The notes under the pieces were generated by a model that was not told where the DNA came from, made no database searches, and was given only the letters and a program-made list of their open reading frames with translations. From the NCBI GenBank assembly GCA_001303545.1, contig LJUA01000031.1:1-13911 (forward strand): a stretch of DNA of 13,911 nucleotides, written 5' to 3'. This document shows positions 7,654 through 13,911 of this stretch, in pieces (position 1 is the stretch's first letter; each line of letters opens with the position of its first letter). A program made the position numbers and the translations under genes. The stretch comes from Dehalococcoidia bacterium SM23_28_2 (GTDB lineage Bacteria > Chloroflexota > Dehalococcoidia > SM23-28-2).

Positions 7654-9636
7654 TTAAACTGCCACCAAGGGCGGCTTGACATCGGCCAGCAGGCCATCGA
7701 TCTCGGCAAAGATCTGCTTGTCGGTGAAGTGACGGCCGGTGATGGCCGCAGAGGGGCAGGCAGCGACGCAAACGCCGCACCCCTTGCAGAGGATGTCGTT
7801 GACGTTGGCCAACTTTTTCTCTTCATCGAAGGTGATGGCATTGTAGGGGCAAAGGGCCAGGCAGATCTTGCAGCCGGAGCACATCTCCTCGTCCACAACG
7901 GCAGTGGCCGCCTCGATCTCCACCGTACCCCTGTCGATCAACGACAGCGCCTCAGCCGCCCCGGCCGAGGCCTGAGCCACGGTGTCGGGGATGTCCTTGG
8001 GCCCCTGGGCACAACCAACCACGAACACGCCATCGCTGGCAGTGGCCACCGGCTCCAGCTTGGGGTGCCTCTCCAGGAAAAACCCATCGGCGCCCCGATT
8101 GATGAGGAAACGCCTGGCCACCTCGTCGGCATCGGCCCGCGCTACCATGGCCGGACAGAGGATGACCATGTCCACCGGGATGCGCAGCATCCTGCCCAGC
8201 AGGGTGTCCTCGGTGACCACCACCAGCTTGCCCTGCTCCTCCTCACCCGCCACCTGGTCGGTGACCTGGGCAACCTTGCCCCGCACGAAGTTGACACCCT
8301 CGTCGGACAGGCGCTTGTAGAACTCCTCGAAGCCCTTTCCATAGCAGCGCATGTCGATGTAGAGCTGGTATACGTCTGCGTCGGTCTTTTCTCCAATTAG
8401 GTGGGAGTACTTGAGGGCGTACATGCAGCAGACGCGCGAACAGTACTCACAGTAGTTCTTGTCGCGGCTGCCCACGCAGTGGATGATCGCCACGCTCTGG
8501 GGAGCGCTGCCGTCCTTCAACACGAGCTCACCGCCCGTAGGGCCGGTGGCGCTGCACATCCTCTCGAACTCGAGGCTGGTGATGACGTTGTCCAGGCGCT
8601 TGTAGCCGTATTGAGTCAGAGGAGAGGGGTCCAAAAGGTCGTAGCCGGTGGCCACGATTATCGCCCCCACCTCCAGCTCGACGGTCTCCTCCTTCTGATC
8701 CCAGGCAATTGCTCCCGGAGGACAGAACTTCTCGCACGCTCTGCAGGTGCCCTTCTCGAAGTAGACGCAAACATCCGGGTCGATGACCGGCACGTTGGGC
8801 ACCGCCTGAGGGAAGGGTGTGTAGACCGCCTTGCGCTTCCCCAGGCCCATATCGAACTCGCTGTCCGTCTTCCACGGGCACTTCTCGATGCAGATGCCGC
8901 AGCCGGTGCACAGCTCCGAGTCCACGTAGCGAGGCTTCTTCCTGACCTTGACCTTGAAGTTGCCGATGTAGCCGGAGACGTCCTCCACTTCGCTGTAGGT
9001 CATGAGCTCGATGTTGGGATGGGAGCCGACAGCGGCCATCTTCGGCGTCAGAATGCAGGACGAGCAGTCCAGAGTGGGGAAGGTCTTGTCTAGCTGGATC
9101 ATGCGGCCGCCGATAGAGGGCTCTCGCTCCACCAGGTAGACCTTGTGATTGGCGTTGGCGATGTTCAGGGCCGCCTGGATGCCGGCAATGCCGCCGCCGA
9201 CTACCAGCACGCTGGGAGTCACCGGCACCTCTCTTCTCTCCAGGGACTCCAGCAGATTAGCCCTCTGGACGGCGGCTCGGATCAGAGCCTTGGCCTTCTC
9301 AGTGCTGCCGTTCTTGTGGACCCAGGAGTCCTGCTCGCGAATGTTGGCGATCTGGAGGAGATAGGGGTTCAGGCCCACCTCGGCGACCGCCTTCCGAAAG
9401 GTAATCTCATGCATCCGCGGGGAACAGGCAGCGACCACCACCCGGTTGAGGCCCAGGTTTTTCACGTCCTCCTTGATCTGGAGCTGCCCCGGCTCGGAGC
9501 AGGTAAACTTGTAGTCCCGGGCCGACACCACCCCGGGGAGCCCGGCGGCGAACTCCCTCACTTCGTCAATGTCTACGGTACCAGCGATATTGGTCCCGCA
9601 GTGACAGATGAATACGCCGATCTTTGGCTCTTCCAT
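7654..9636 (-). CDS. hdrA: Heterodisulfide reductase subunit A (HdrA), FAD/iron-sulfur electron-bifurcating subunit
   Basis: A 660-residue flavoprotein that is the bifurcation centre of Mvh-Hdr complexes. In order: an N-terminal domain with ICHCGTN (10-15), CSEPGQ (46-51) and AACSPRMHE (69-77); a thioredoxin-reductase-like FAD domain with VVGGGIAG (145-152) and CSSCILTPKM (191-200); an inserted ferredoxin domain with CTGCGICIEKCP (243-254) and further cysteines at C290, C298, C301, C305; the conserved HCVGSRDKNYCEYCSRVCC (387-404) and CYGKGFEEFY (431-440); and a C-terminal 2[4Fe-4S] ferredoxin domain (CSGCKICLALCP at 586-597, CKGCGVCVAACP at 617-628). It has the full domain set of methanogen HdrA. 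The ATG at 9634-9636 (GGAGG ten bases upstream) is chosen over an upstream in-frame ATG at 9711, because the extra residues overlap the HdrCB gene and are not family-like. It starts 2 nt after that gene's stop. Confidence 0.95.
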   Translation of the reverse strand: MEEPKIGVFICHCGTNIAGTVDIDEVREFAAGLPGVVSARDYKFTCSEPGQLQIKEDVKNLGLNRVVVAACSPRMHEITFRKAVAEVGLNPYLLQIANIREQDSWVHKNGSTEKAKALIRAAVQRANLLESLERREVPVTPSVLVVGGGIAGIQAALNIANANHKVYLVEREPSIGGRMIQLDKTFPTLDCSSCILTPKMAAVGSHPNIELMTYSEVEDVSGYIGNFKVKVRKKPRYVDSELCTGCGICIEKCPWKTDSEFDMGLGKRKAVYTPFPQAVPNVPVIDPDVCVYFEKGTCRACEKFCPPGAIAWDQKEETVELEVGAIIVATGYDLLDPSPLTQYGYKRLDNVITSLEFERMCSATGPTGGELVLKDGSAPQSVAIIHCVGSRDKNYCEYCSRVCCMYALKYSHLIGEKTDADVYQLYIDMRCYGKGFEEFYKRLSDEGVNFVRGKVAQVTDQVAGEEEQGKLVVVTEDTLLGRMLRIPVDMVILCPAMVARADADEVARRFLINRGADGFFLERHPKLEPVATASDGVFVVGCAQGPKDIPDTVAQASAGAAEALSLIDRGTVEIEAATAVVDEEMCSGCKICLALCPYNAITFDEEKKLANVNDILCKGCGVCVAACPSAAITGRHFTDKQIFAEIDGLLADVKPPLVAV

Positions 9637-9638
9637 GA

Positions 9639-10790
9639 CTACATCGCCTCCGCAACCAACTCGGTGATATCCCTCAACTCCAGCCGATCCAGCACGTCCT
9701 GCGTCAGGCAACCTTCAAACATGAGCATGCAGTAGGGACAGGCCAGAGCCAACACATCAGCACCCACGTCCAGAGCCTGCTCTGCCCGTACCTCGGCCAG
9801 CCTCTCGCCCGGCTTGGTCTCCATCCACACGTTGCCGCCGCCACCGCCGCAGCAGATGCTGTTCTCCCGATTATTGGGCAGCTCGATCAGCTCCACTCCG
9901 GGAATGCTGCTCAGGACCTCTCGCGGCTCGTCATAGACGCCGCTGTGACGCCCCAGGTAACAGGGGTCGTGATAGGCGACCCTCTTCTTCACCTCTTTGC
10001 TGAATTTCAGCTTGCCCTCCCGCAGGAGTCCGGCCAGGTACTGAGTCGAGTGAAGAACCTGCAAGCCGTTCTGGGCAATGGGGTATTCGTTCATGAAGGT
10101 GTAGTAGCAGTGGGGCGAGGAAACGACCATGGTGCTGGCGCCGCTTTCGGCGAAGGCGGCCGTGTTCTCCTGCACCAGCCGCTGGAACAGCTCCTCGTCG
10201 CCCGCCTTGCGGGCGCTCTCGCCGCAGCAGGCCTCCTTGGAGCCCAGAATACCGAAGCTTGCCCCCACCTTCTGAAGAACAGTAGCCGTGGCCTTGCCTA
10301 TGCGGCTCACGCTGGCGTCGTAGGCGGTGGTACAGCAGGGGAAGTACAGCATCTGAGCGCCGTTGCTGAACGGCTTGACGTTGAGGCCCTGAGCCCAGTC
10401 CGCCCGCTTCTCCGTAGGTTCGCCCCAGGGATTGCCCGTGCCCGCGAGGTTCTTCATGGTGACGCGCAGGGAGTCGGGAACCGGCCCGACGCCTAGAGCA
10501 ACGATAGTGCGGCGCATGGCCCTCATGACATCGATGATCTCTACGCCGCGAGGACATTGCTGGACGCAGTTGCCACAGGTGACGCATGCCCACATGTCCT
10601 CGGCCTCAAAATCGAGAAGCCCCAACTGCGCCTCGTGCATTAGCTTGCGGACTGGGAAGCTCTTTAAGACATTCCAGGGGCAAGCACCAGTGCACAGGCC
10701 GCACTGATAGCACAGCCTGAGTGCCTCACCCCCCATCTCCTTGACAATATCTACCGCCTCTTTGTAGGGGTTAATGATTTGTCTTACCAT
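9639..10790 (-). CDS. HdrC-HdrB fusion (HdrD-type iron-sulfur/CCG-domain protein)
   Basis: A 383-residue protein in which an HdrC-like N-terminus is fused to an HdrB-like C-terminus, the order seen in HdrD. The N-terminal part has two [4Fe-4S] motifs: C27, C30, C33, C37 and C69, C72, C75, C79, each followed by Pro. Two CCG domains follow. The first has C152/C153, C188-C189-G and S225-P-H-C228. The second has C277 (HDPCYLGRH), C313-C314-G and C351-P-Y-C354. In family members, CCG domains hold the unusual iron-sulfur clusters that reduce disulfides. The first lacks one expected cysteine (Ser225). It probably forms the high-potential branch of the bifurcating complex with HdrA; the natural acceptor is unknown, because CoM-S-S-CoB is not expected in a bacterium. 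It is the first gene of the operon, with an ATG at 10788-10790 and only a weak ribosome-binding site. Confidence 0.92.
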   Translation of the reverse strand: MVRQIINPYKEAVDIVKEMGGEALRLCYQCGLCTGACPWNVLKSFPVRKLMHEAQLGLLDFEAEDMWACVTCGNCVQQCPRGVEIIDVMRAMRRTIVALGVGPVPDSLRVTMKNLAGTGNPWGEPTEKRADWAQGLNVKPFSNGAQMLYFPCCTTAYDASVSRIGKATATVLQKVGASFGILGSKEACCGESARKAGDEELFQRLVQENTAAFAESGASTMVVSSPHCYYTFMNEYPIAQNGLQVLHSTQYLAGLLREGKLKFSKEVKKRVAYHDPCYLGRHSGVYDEPREVLSSIPGVELIELPNNRENSICCGGGGGNVWMETKPGERLAEVRAEQALDVGADVLALACPYCMLMFEGCLTQDVLDRLELRDITELVAEAM

Positions 10791-10808
10791 CTGCTGCCGT
10801 CCGTTTCC

Positions 10809-10854
10809 GCTCCAGCCGACAAGAAGCTGGAGCCCGAATTACTACACAGGCTCC
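10809..10854 (-). other. Competing hairpins in the leader of the hdr-mvh operon
   Basis: Just upstream of the first gene, a perfect 8-bp stem (10809-10816 with 10826-10833, GCTCCAGC/GCTGGAGC) has a 9-base loop. Its distal arm also pairs with 10849-10854 (GGAGCC/GGCTCC), so the two hairpins exclude each other. The 8-bp stem ends 18 nt before the start codon of the HdrCB gene, close enough to affect ribosome access. Neither hairpin is followed by a U-run, so neither is an intrinsic terminator. Function is inferred only from structure. Confidence 0.4.
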
Positions 10855-10878
10855 CTTGTGAAAGCCTACACTAAATAC

Positions 10879-10928
10879 GTAACAGCGCCAGTTACGCAAG
10901 GTAACAGAAGGGTTACACTTCTGTCAAC
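10879..10928. promoter_or_regulatory. Periodic GTWAC operator array upstream of the hdr-mvh operon
   Basis: Four pentamers GTAAC, GTTAC, GTAAC, GTTAC start at 10879, 10891, 10901 and 10912, and a degenerate GTCAAC follows at 10923. Spacings are 12, 10, 11 and 11 bp, about one helical turn each, so all sites face the same side. They can also be read as two inverted repeats, GTAAC-N7-GTTAC and GTAAC-N6-GTTAC, centred 21-22 bp apart. This is the layout expected for cooperative binding of a dimeric regulator. The adjacent OmpR-type response regulator is the obvious candidate, though nothing in the sequence proves it. Confidence 0.65.
10899..10927 (-). promoter_or_regulatory. Possible sigma-70-like promoter for the hdr-mvh operon
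   Basis: On the gene strand a perfect -35 hexamer TTGACA (10922-10927) is followed after 17 bp by TTACCT (10899-10904), a poor -10 box. The region is less GC-rich than the coding DNA around it. The -10 and spacer overlap the GTWAC sites, so a bound regulator would probably repress this promoter, or the true -10 lies elsewhere (TATTTA is at 10871-10876 on the same strand). The call rests mainly on the -35 match and the location. Confidence 0.3.
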
Positions 10929-10944
10929 CGAGCCCAATAAGACC

Positions 10945-11667
10945 TCATGCAGAAGATAAGAAATAAGGAGGAACCGAGGCCGGTCTGGCGAAACGGTAGC
11001 CCAACCCTCGTTCGGTGAAAATGTAGCGAGGATTCTGCGCGTCATCACCCAGCTTCTGCCGCAAACGAGCGATGTGCACCTTGAGCATGAGCATGTCGTC
11101 CTCGCTCTCCCACCCCCACACCCTGGCCAACAGCATCTTCTGGGTAACGACGCGCCCCGCATTGGCCACAAGCTGCGAGAGAATGCGGCACTCGGTGGGC
11201 GTCAACTTCACCGACTGGCCACGGAGGATGACCTCACGGTTGTCCAGATCCACGGTGAGTTCCTCATCGATGATGATACGGGAGCAGGCAGCCAGCGGCG
11301 CCGCCTGCGAACGGCGCAGCACGGCGCGCGTGCGGGCCACCAGCTCCAGGGGGCTGAAGGGCTTGACGATGTAGTCGTCGGCCCCCAGTTCCAGACCCTT
11401 GAGTCGGTCCATCTCCTCACCCTTGACGGTGAGCATCAGGATGGGCACATCGGAGATCGCCCGCAGGCGGCGGCAGACCTCGAAGCCGGTCATCCCTGGC
11501 AGACCCACATCCAGCACAACCACATCAGGCGCCCCTGTCAGGAACAGCTTCAGGGCCGACTCGCCATCGGCGGCCGCCATGACCTCACTCCCCGGCCACT
11601 GAAGGCTGAAGGTGAGCTCGATGACTTCTACCACATCCGGCTCGTCATCGACCACCAGAATCCTCAA
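10945..11667 (-). CDS. OmpR/PhoB-family response regulator
   Basis: A 240-residue transcription regulator. The receiver domain (about 1-120) has the acidic pocket D7/D8, phosphoacceptor D53 (VVLDVGLPG), T80 (LMLT) and K102 (VKPFSP). A winged-helix DNA-binding domain follows (about 130-230), with the typical LTPTECRILSQLVANAGRVVT segment and the wing end YIFTERGLGYRF. All catalytic receiver residues are present, so phosphorylation-dependent DNA binding is expected. The start is TTG at 11665-11667 with AAGGGGG six bases upstream; it overlaps the end of the kinase gene by 23 nt, so the two are co-translated. It is followed by the GTWAC array and the hdr-mvh operon, which makes it the likely operon regulator. 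The signal is unknown. Confidence 0.93.
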   Translation of the reverse strand: MRILVVDDEPDVVEVIELTFSLQWPGSEVMAAADGESALKLFLTGAPDVVVLDVGLPGMTGFEVCRRLRAISDVPILMLTVKGEEMDRLKGLELGADDYIVKPFSPLELVARTRAVLRRSQAAPLAACSRIIIDEELTVDLDNREVILRGQSVKLTPTECRILSQLVANAGRVVTQKMLLARVWGWESEDDMLMLKVHIARLRQKLGDDAQNPRYIFTERGLGYRFARPASVPPYFLSSA

Positions 11668-12961
11668 AACCGTCCCCCTTAGGAAGAGTGAAAAAGAAGG
11701 TGCTGCCGCGACCGCCCTCGCTCTTCACCCAGATCCGACCGCCGTGTAGCTCCACCACCGTCTTGGCGATAGCCAAGCCCAGGCCAGCGCCGGTCTTCTC
11801 CCCAGGCCCACGAGAGTTGGAGTAGAAGCGCTCGAAGATCTGGCTCTGCTCGGCCACGGGGATGCCAGGACCGTCATCGGCGACGCTCACCAGGTACTCT
11901 CGGCCCTTGTCCTGGACAACCACCTTGATGTGGCCGTGGCGAGGGGTGAACTTGCAGGAGTTAGAGAGCAGATTCATCAGCGCCTGCTCCAGGCGCCCGC
12001 GGTCGGCCACCACCGGGCAGGAAGAAGAGGGGGTTTCCACCTCCAGCTCCTGTTCCTTCCCCCCGGCCAGAGGCTCGATGGCTGCCGCGCTCTCCCTGAC
12101 GATCGTCTTCAGGTTCCAGGTCTCCCGCGAAAGGCTAACCTCGCCCCTGTGTAGACGGCCCAGGTCCAGCAGCTCTTCCACCAGGCCCTGGAGCCTCTGA
12201 GTATTGCGGGCAATGCTGCTTATCAGGCTGTCTGCTGCCGCGCCCCCCTTGGCCAGCGAGGCCGTGAGCAGGTCGGCAGCGGCCCTGATGGAGGTGATAG
12301 GGGTGAGAAGCTGGTGAGAGATGCTGGCCAGGAACTCATCCTTGAAGCGGTTGGCCTCGGCCAGGGCCTGAGCGCGGGAGACCTCCGACCAAAGGCGGGC
12401 GTTCTCCAGAACGATGGCGATCTGGTTGGCCACCGCCTGAAGAAAGCGCAGGTCGACGGCAGAAAACGCCCCCTGTCGCCGAAGGTTCACCAGGATGAGG
12501 GCTCCCAGGACGGAGTCCTTGGCGATCAGAGGAGCGCACATAGCGCTGCGGGGCTGCCGCACACCGGAGCGGGCTCCTTCGAAGTAGGCCCGATTCTCCT
12601 CCCGCAGATTGGCGGTGTTCGAACCGATCTCTCCGGGAGTAGCACAAAGAAGGGGCCGCCCTCGCCGAAAGACCTTGCCCATGATCGCCTCCCCCGGCTT
12701 CAGCCGCACACGGGAGAGGGGCTCCGTCTCATAGCCAATGGAGGCCCTGGCCGACAGGCAATCATCGTCTGGGTTGTACAGAAAGATAGCGCCGGCATCC
12801 GCCGCCTCGTAGACAGCGATGCTGCGGGTGAGAACGGTCTTGAGCAGGCTATCCAGGTCGGTGGCCTGGGCAAAAGCCTTCGATAGGTCCAGCAGAGTGG
12901 CCAGCTCTTCCGCGCTCTGCCTCGCCGTATTGGCCCGTGCCCTGTTCTCGTCCGTGGTCAT
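11645..12961 (-). CDS. Cytosolic GAF-domain sensor histidine kinase
   Basis: A 438-residue kinase without transmembrane helices. In order: a GAF sensor domain (about 18-185, with SMCAPL-type text SAMCAPLIAKDSVLGALIL and the ending LRFLQAVANQIAIVLENARL), a short helical linker, a HisKA domain with H216 in SISHQLLTPITS, and an HATPase_c domain with the N box NLLSNSCKFTP (about 330-340), DDGPGIP (362-368), FERFYSN and GAGLGLAI (391-398). The H box is unusual: Gln and Leu replace the normal Glu and Arg of SHELRTP. The ATG at 12959-12961 is chosen because GAGGG lies six bases upstream; the ATG at 12967 directly abuts that site. hypE ends just before it and the response regulator overlaps its 3' end. 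The soluble GAF domain implies an internal cue such as redox state, a gas or a nucleotide. Confidence 0.92.
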   Translation of the reverse strand: MTTDENRARANTARQSAEELATLLDLSKAFAQATDLDSLLKTVLTRSIAVYEAADAGAIFLYNPDDDCLSARASIGYETEPLSRVRLKPGEAIMGKVFRRGRPLLCATPGEIGSNTANLREENRAYFEGARSGVRQPRSAMCAPLIAKDSVLGALILVNLRRQGAFSAVDLRFLQAVANQIAIVLENARLWSEVSRAQALAEANRFKDEFLASISHQLLTPITSIRAAADLLTASLAKGGAAADSLISSIARNTQRLQGLVEELLDLGRLHRGEVSLSRETWNLKTIVRESAAAIEPLAGGKEQELEVETPSSSCPVVADRGRLEQALMNLLSNSCKFTPRHGHIKVVVQDKGREYLVSVADDGPGIPVAEQSQIFERFYSNSRGPGEKTGAGLGLAIAKTVVELHGGRIWVKSEGGRGSTFFFTLPKGDGFEDSGGR

Positions 12962-12970
12962 CAACATCCC

Positions 12971-13558
12971 TCAACAGATGCGCGGCAGCATCTCCCCCAC
13001 CAGCATGTGGACGATGCGTGTGCCACCGATATTTGTCTTCATCAAGACCTTTCCCTCAGGCTCGGCGATCACCTCCCCGATTATCGCCGCCTGCTCGCCG
13101 TACTTCGTTTCCCGCATTACGGTCAGAACCTTCTCAGCGTCTTCAGGCGCGACGATCGCCACCAGCTTGCCCTCGTTGGCCACATACAGGGGGTCGAAGC
13201 CCAGCATCTCGCAGGCGCCCCACACGCCGTCCTTGACCGGTATCTTCGACTCATCGATCTGGATGCCGACCCCCGACTGCTGGGCTATCTCGTTGAGAGA
13301 GGTTGCCAGGCCGCCGCGCGTGGGGTCGCGCAGAACGTGGACGTTCGTGCTGGCCGCCAGCGTGGTGCCCACCAGGCCGTTCAGGGGGGCGACGTCGCTG
13401 GCCACCGGCGTCTCGAACTGCAGCCCCTCACGCTGGGAGAGCACGGCGATGCCGTGGTCGCCGATGCTCCCCGAGACGATGACGGCGTCGCCCACGCGCG
13501 CCCTGTCGCCGCCGATATTCACCCCCGGCGGCACCAGGCCCAGGCCGGCGGTGTTCGC
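12971..13558 (-). pseudogene. hypE: hypE, C-terminal half (truncated at an inversion-like junction)
   Basis: HypE is the ATP-dependent dehydratase that makes the thiocyanate on its own C-terminal cysteine for the cyanide ligands of NiFe hydrogenases. The fragment of about 195 residues begins with homology at NTAGLGLVPPGVNIGG and contains VIVSGSIGDHGIAVL, RDPTRGGLATSLNE, FDPLYVANEGKLV and the essential C-terminal PRIC. About the first 165 residues, including the ATP-binding N-terminal domain, are missing. The frame stays open to a GTG at 13598-13600, but that DNA is antisense to the other hypE fragment and the added residues are not HypE-like. The stop codon lies just before the kinase start and overlaps its ribosome-binding site. 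If the junction is an assembly artefact, the real gene is intact and heads this transcription unit. Confidence 0.88.
13510..13555 (-). repeat. Inverted repeat within hypE (copy on the - strand)
   Basis: Read on the - strand, these 46 bases encode NTAGLGLVPPGVNIG and match 13866-13911 on the + strand at 40 of 46 positions. The similarity exists because both encode the same HypE segment. It begins exactly at the fusion point of the two hypE fragments. Confidence 0.85.
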
Positions 13559-13911
13559 TCTGAGCAAGGACGGCAGCGGCCCGCGCCTGGCCTTCACCAC
13601 CGACTCCTACGTGGTCAAGCCCCTCTTCTTCAAGGGGGGCGACATCGGCCGGCTGGCCGTTTGTGGCACGGTCAACGACCTGGCCATGGTGGGGGCGAAG
13701 CCCCTGTACCTTTCGGCCAGCTTCGTCATCGAGGAAGGGCTATCCCTGGTCACCGTGAGGGCGGTGGTGAAGTCGATGCGCGAGGCGGCGGCCGAGGCGG
13801 GCGTGCAGATCGTGACCGGCGATACGAAGGTGGTGGAGGGGGGCGCCGCCGACGGGCTGTTCGTCAACACGGCGGGCGTGGGCCTGGTGCCGCCTGGGGT
13901 GGACATCGGCG
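13551..13911 (+). pseudogene. hypE: hypE, second copy, N-terminal and central part (start missing, runs off the window)
   Basis: The + strand frame from about 13548 to the window edge encodes unmistakable HypE: LAFTTDSYVVKPLFFKGGDIG, LAVCGTVNDLAMVGAKPLYLS, FVIEEGLS, VKSMREAAAEAGV, IVTGDTKVVEGG and DGLFVNTAGVGLVPPGVDIG. This is the PurM-like ATP-binding domain. It corresponds to roughly residues 40-178 of the family. The usual N-terminal block (near LAHGSGG) is absent; in its place the DNA is the C-terminal half of another hypE on the opposite strand. GTG at 13551 is only the first in-frame possible codon, not a credible start. The right side is cut by the window. It is an allele or paralogue slightly different from the - strand fragment, not the same sequence. 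Confidence 0.85.
13866..13911 (+). repeat. Inverted repeat within hypE (copy on the + strand)
   Basis: Encodes NTAGVGLVPPGVDIG and pairs with 13510-13555 (six mismatches in 46, two amino-acid changes). The repeat may extend past the window edge. Confidence 0.85.

Noticed and set aside
7638..7898. Longer version of mvhD reaching into hdrA
   Set aside because: The added residues are a frame-shifted reading of the hdrA C-terminal ferredoxin domain; the ATG at 7637 has a strong ribosome-binding site and the family-typical start.
9637..9711. Extended hdrA start at 9711
   Set aside because: The additional 25 residues overlap the end of the HdrCB gene and do not resemble HdrA; the start at 9636 has GGAGG at suitable spacing and matches the family N-terminus.
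4526..10790. Possible selenocysteine sites in the hydrogenase and Hdr proteins
   Set aside because: All metal-ligand positions checked read as cysteine codons and no in-frame TGA interrupts the recognised genes.
1..13911. CRISPR array, tRNA, rRNA or insertion sequence
   Set aside because: No regular spaced repeats, no recognisable tRNA or rRNA sequence and no transposase were seen on either strand.

Overview
The window looks like a moderately GC-rich genome of an anaerobic bacterium. It carries a HisKA/OmpR-type two-component pair, clear Shine-Dalgarno sequences and tightly packed genes, several with TTG or GTG starts. The combination of a group 3c-type [NiFe] hydrogenase with heterodisulfide-reductase (Hdr) proteins fits subsurface or sediment anaerobes such as Dehalococcoidia-like Chloroflexota, but that placement is a guess from memory of such operons, not a measurement.

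Left part (1-4069): the last codons of a membrane protein on the + strand, then two related major-facilitator transporters on the - strand. Each transporter is preceded by a near-identical 39-bp element. A + strand SAM-dependent methyltransferase follows. A strong hairpin at 3869-3910, with T-rich flanks on both strands, separates the methyltransferase from the convergent hydrogenase operon.

Central part (4070-10790, all - strand, transcribed right to left): an HdrC-HdrB fusion, HdrA, MvhD, the hydrogenase small subunit MvhG, the large subunit MvhA, and a hydrogenase maturation protease. Together these form a complete soluble H2-oxidising, flavin-based electron-bifurcating complex. MvhAG splits H2, MvhD carries electrons to the FAD of HdrA, and HdrA is expected to divide them between ferredoxin and the CCG-domain HdrB part, whose disulfide or other acceptor here is unknown. 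The protease trims the C-terminal tail of MvhA during NiFe insertion.

Right part (10791-13911): a 154-bp control region holding regularly spaced GTWAC half-sites, a possible promoter and alternative leader hairpins. It is followed (reading rightward) by an OmpR-type response regulator and a cytosolic GAF-histidine kinase, both on the - strand, and then by hypE, the hydrogenase cyanide-ligand maturation factor. The position of the two-component pair between hypE and the hydrogenase operon suggests that it controls the operon. hypE is broken: its C-terminal half lies on the - strand, while a second, slightly different copy missing its start runs on the + strand off the window edge, joined head to head. 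This is either a real rearrangement or a chimeric join near a contig end.

The most notable points are the fused HdrCB/Mvh complex with a ligand-poor first CCG site, the periodic operator array, the duplicated ribosome-binding site and start on mvhG, and the hypE junction.
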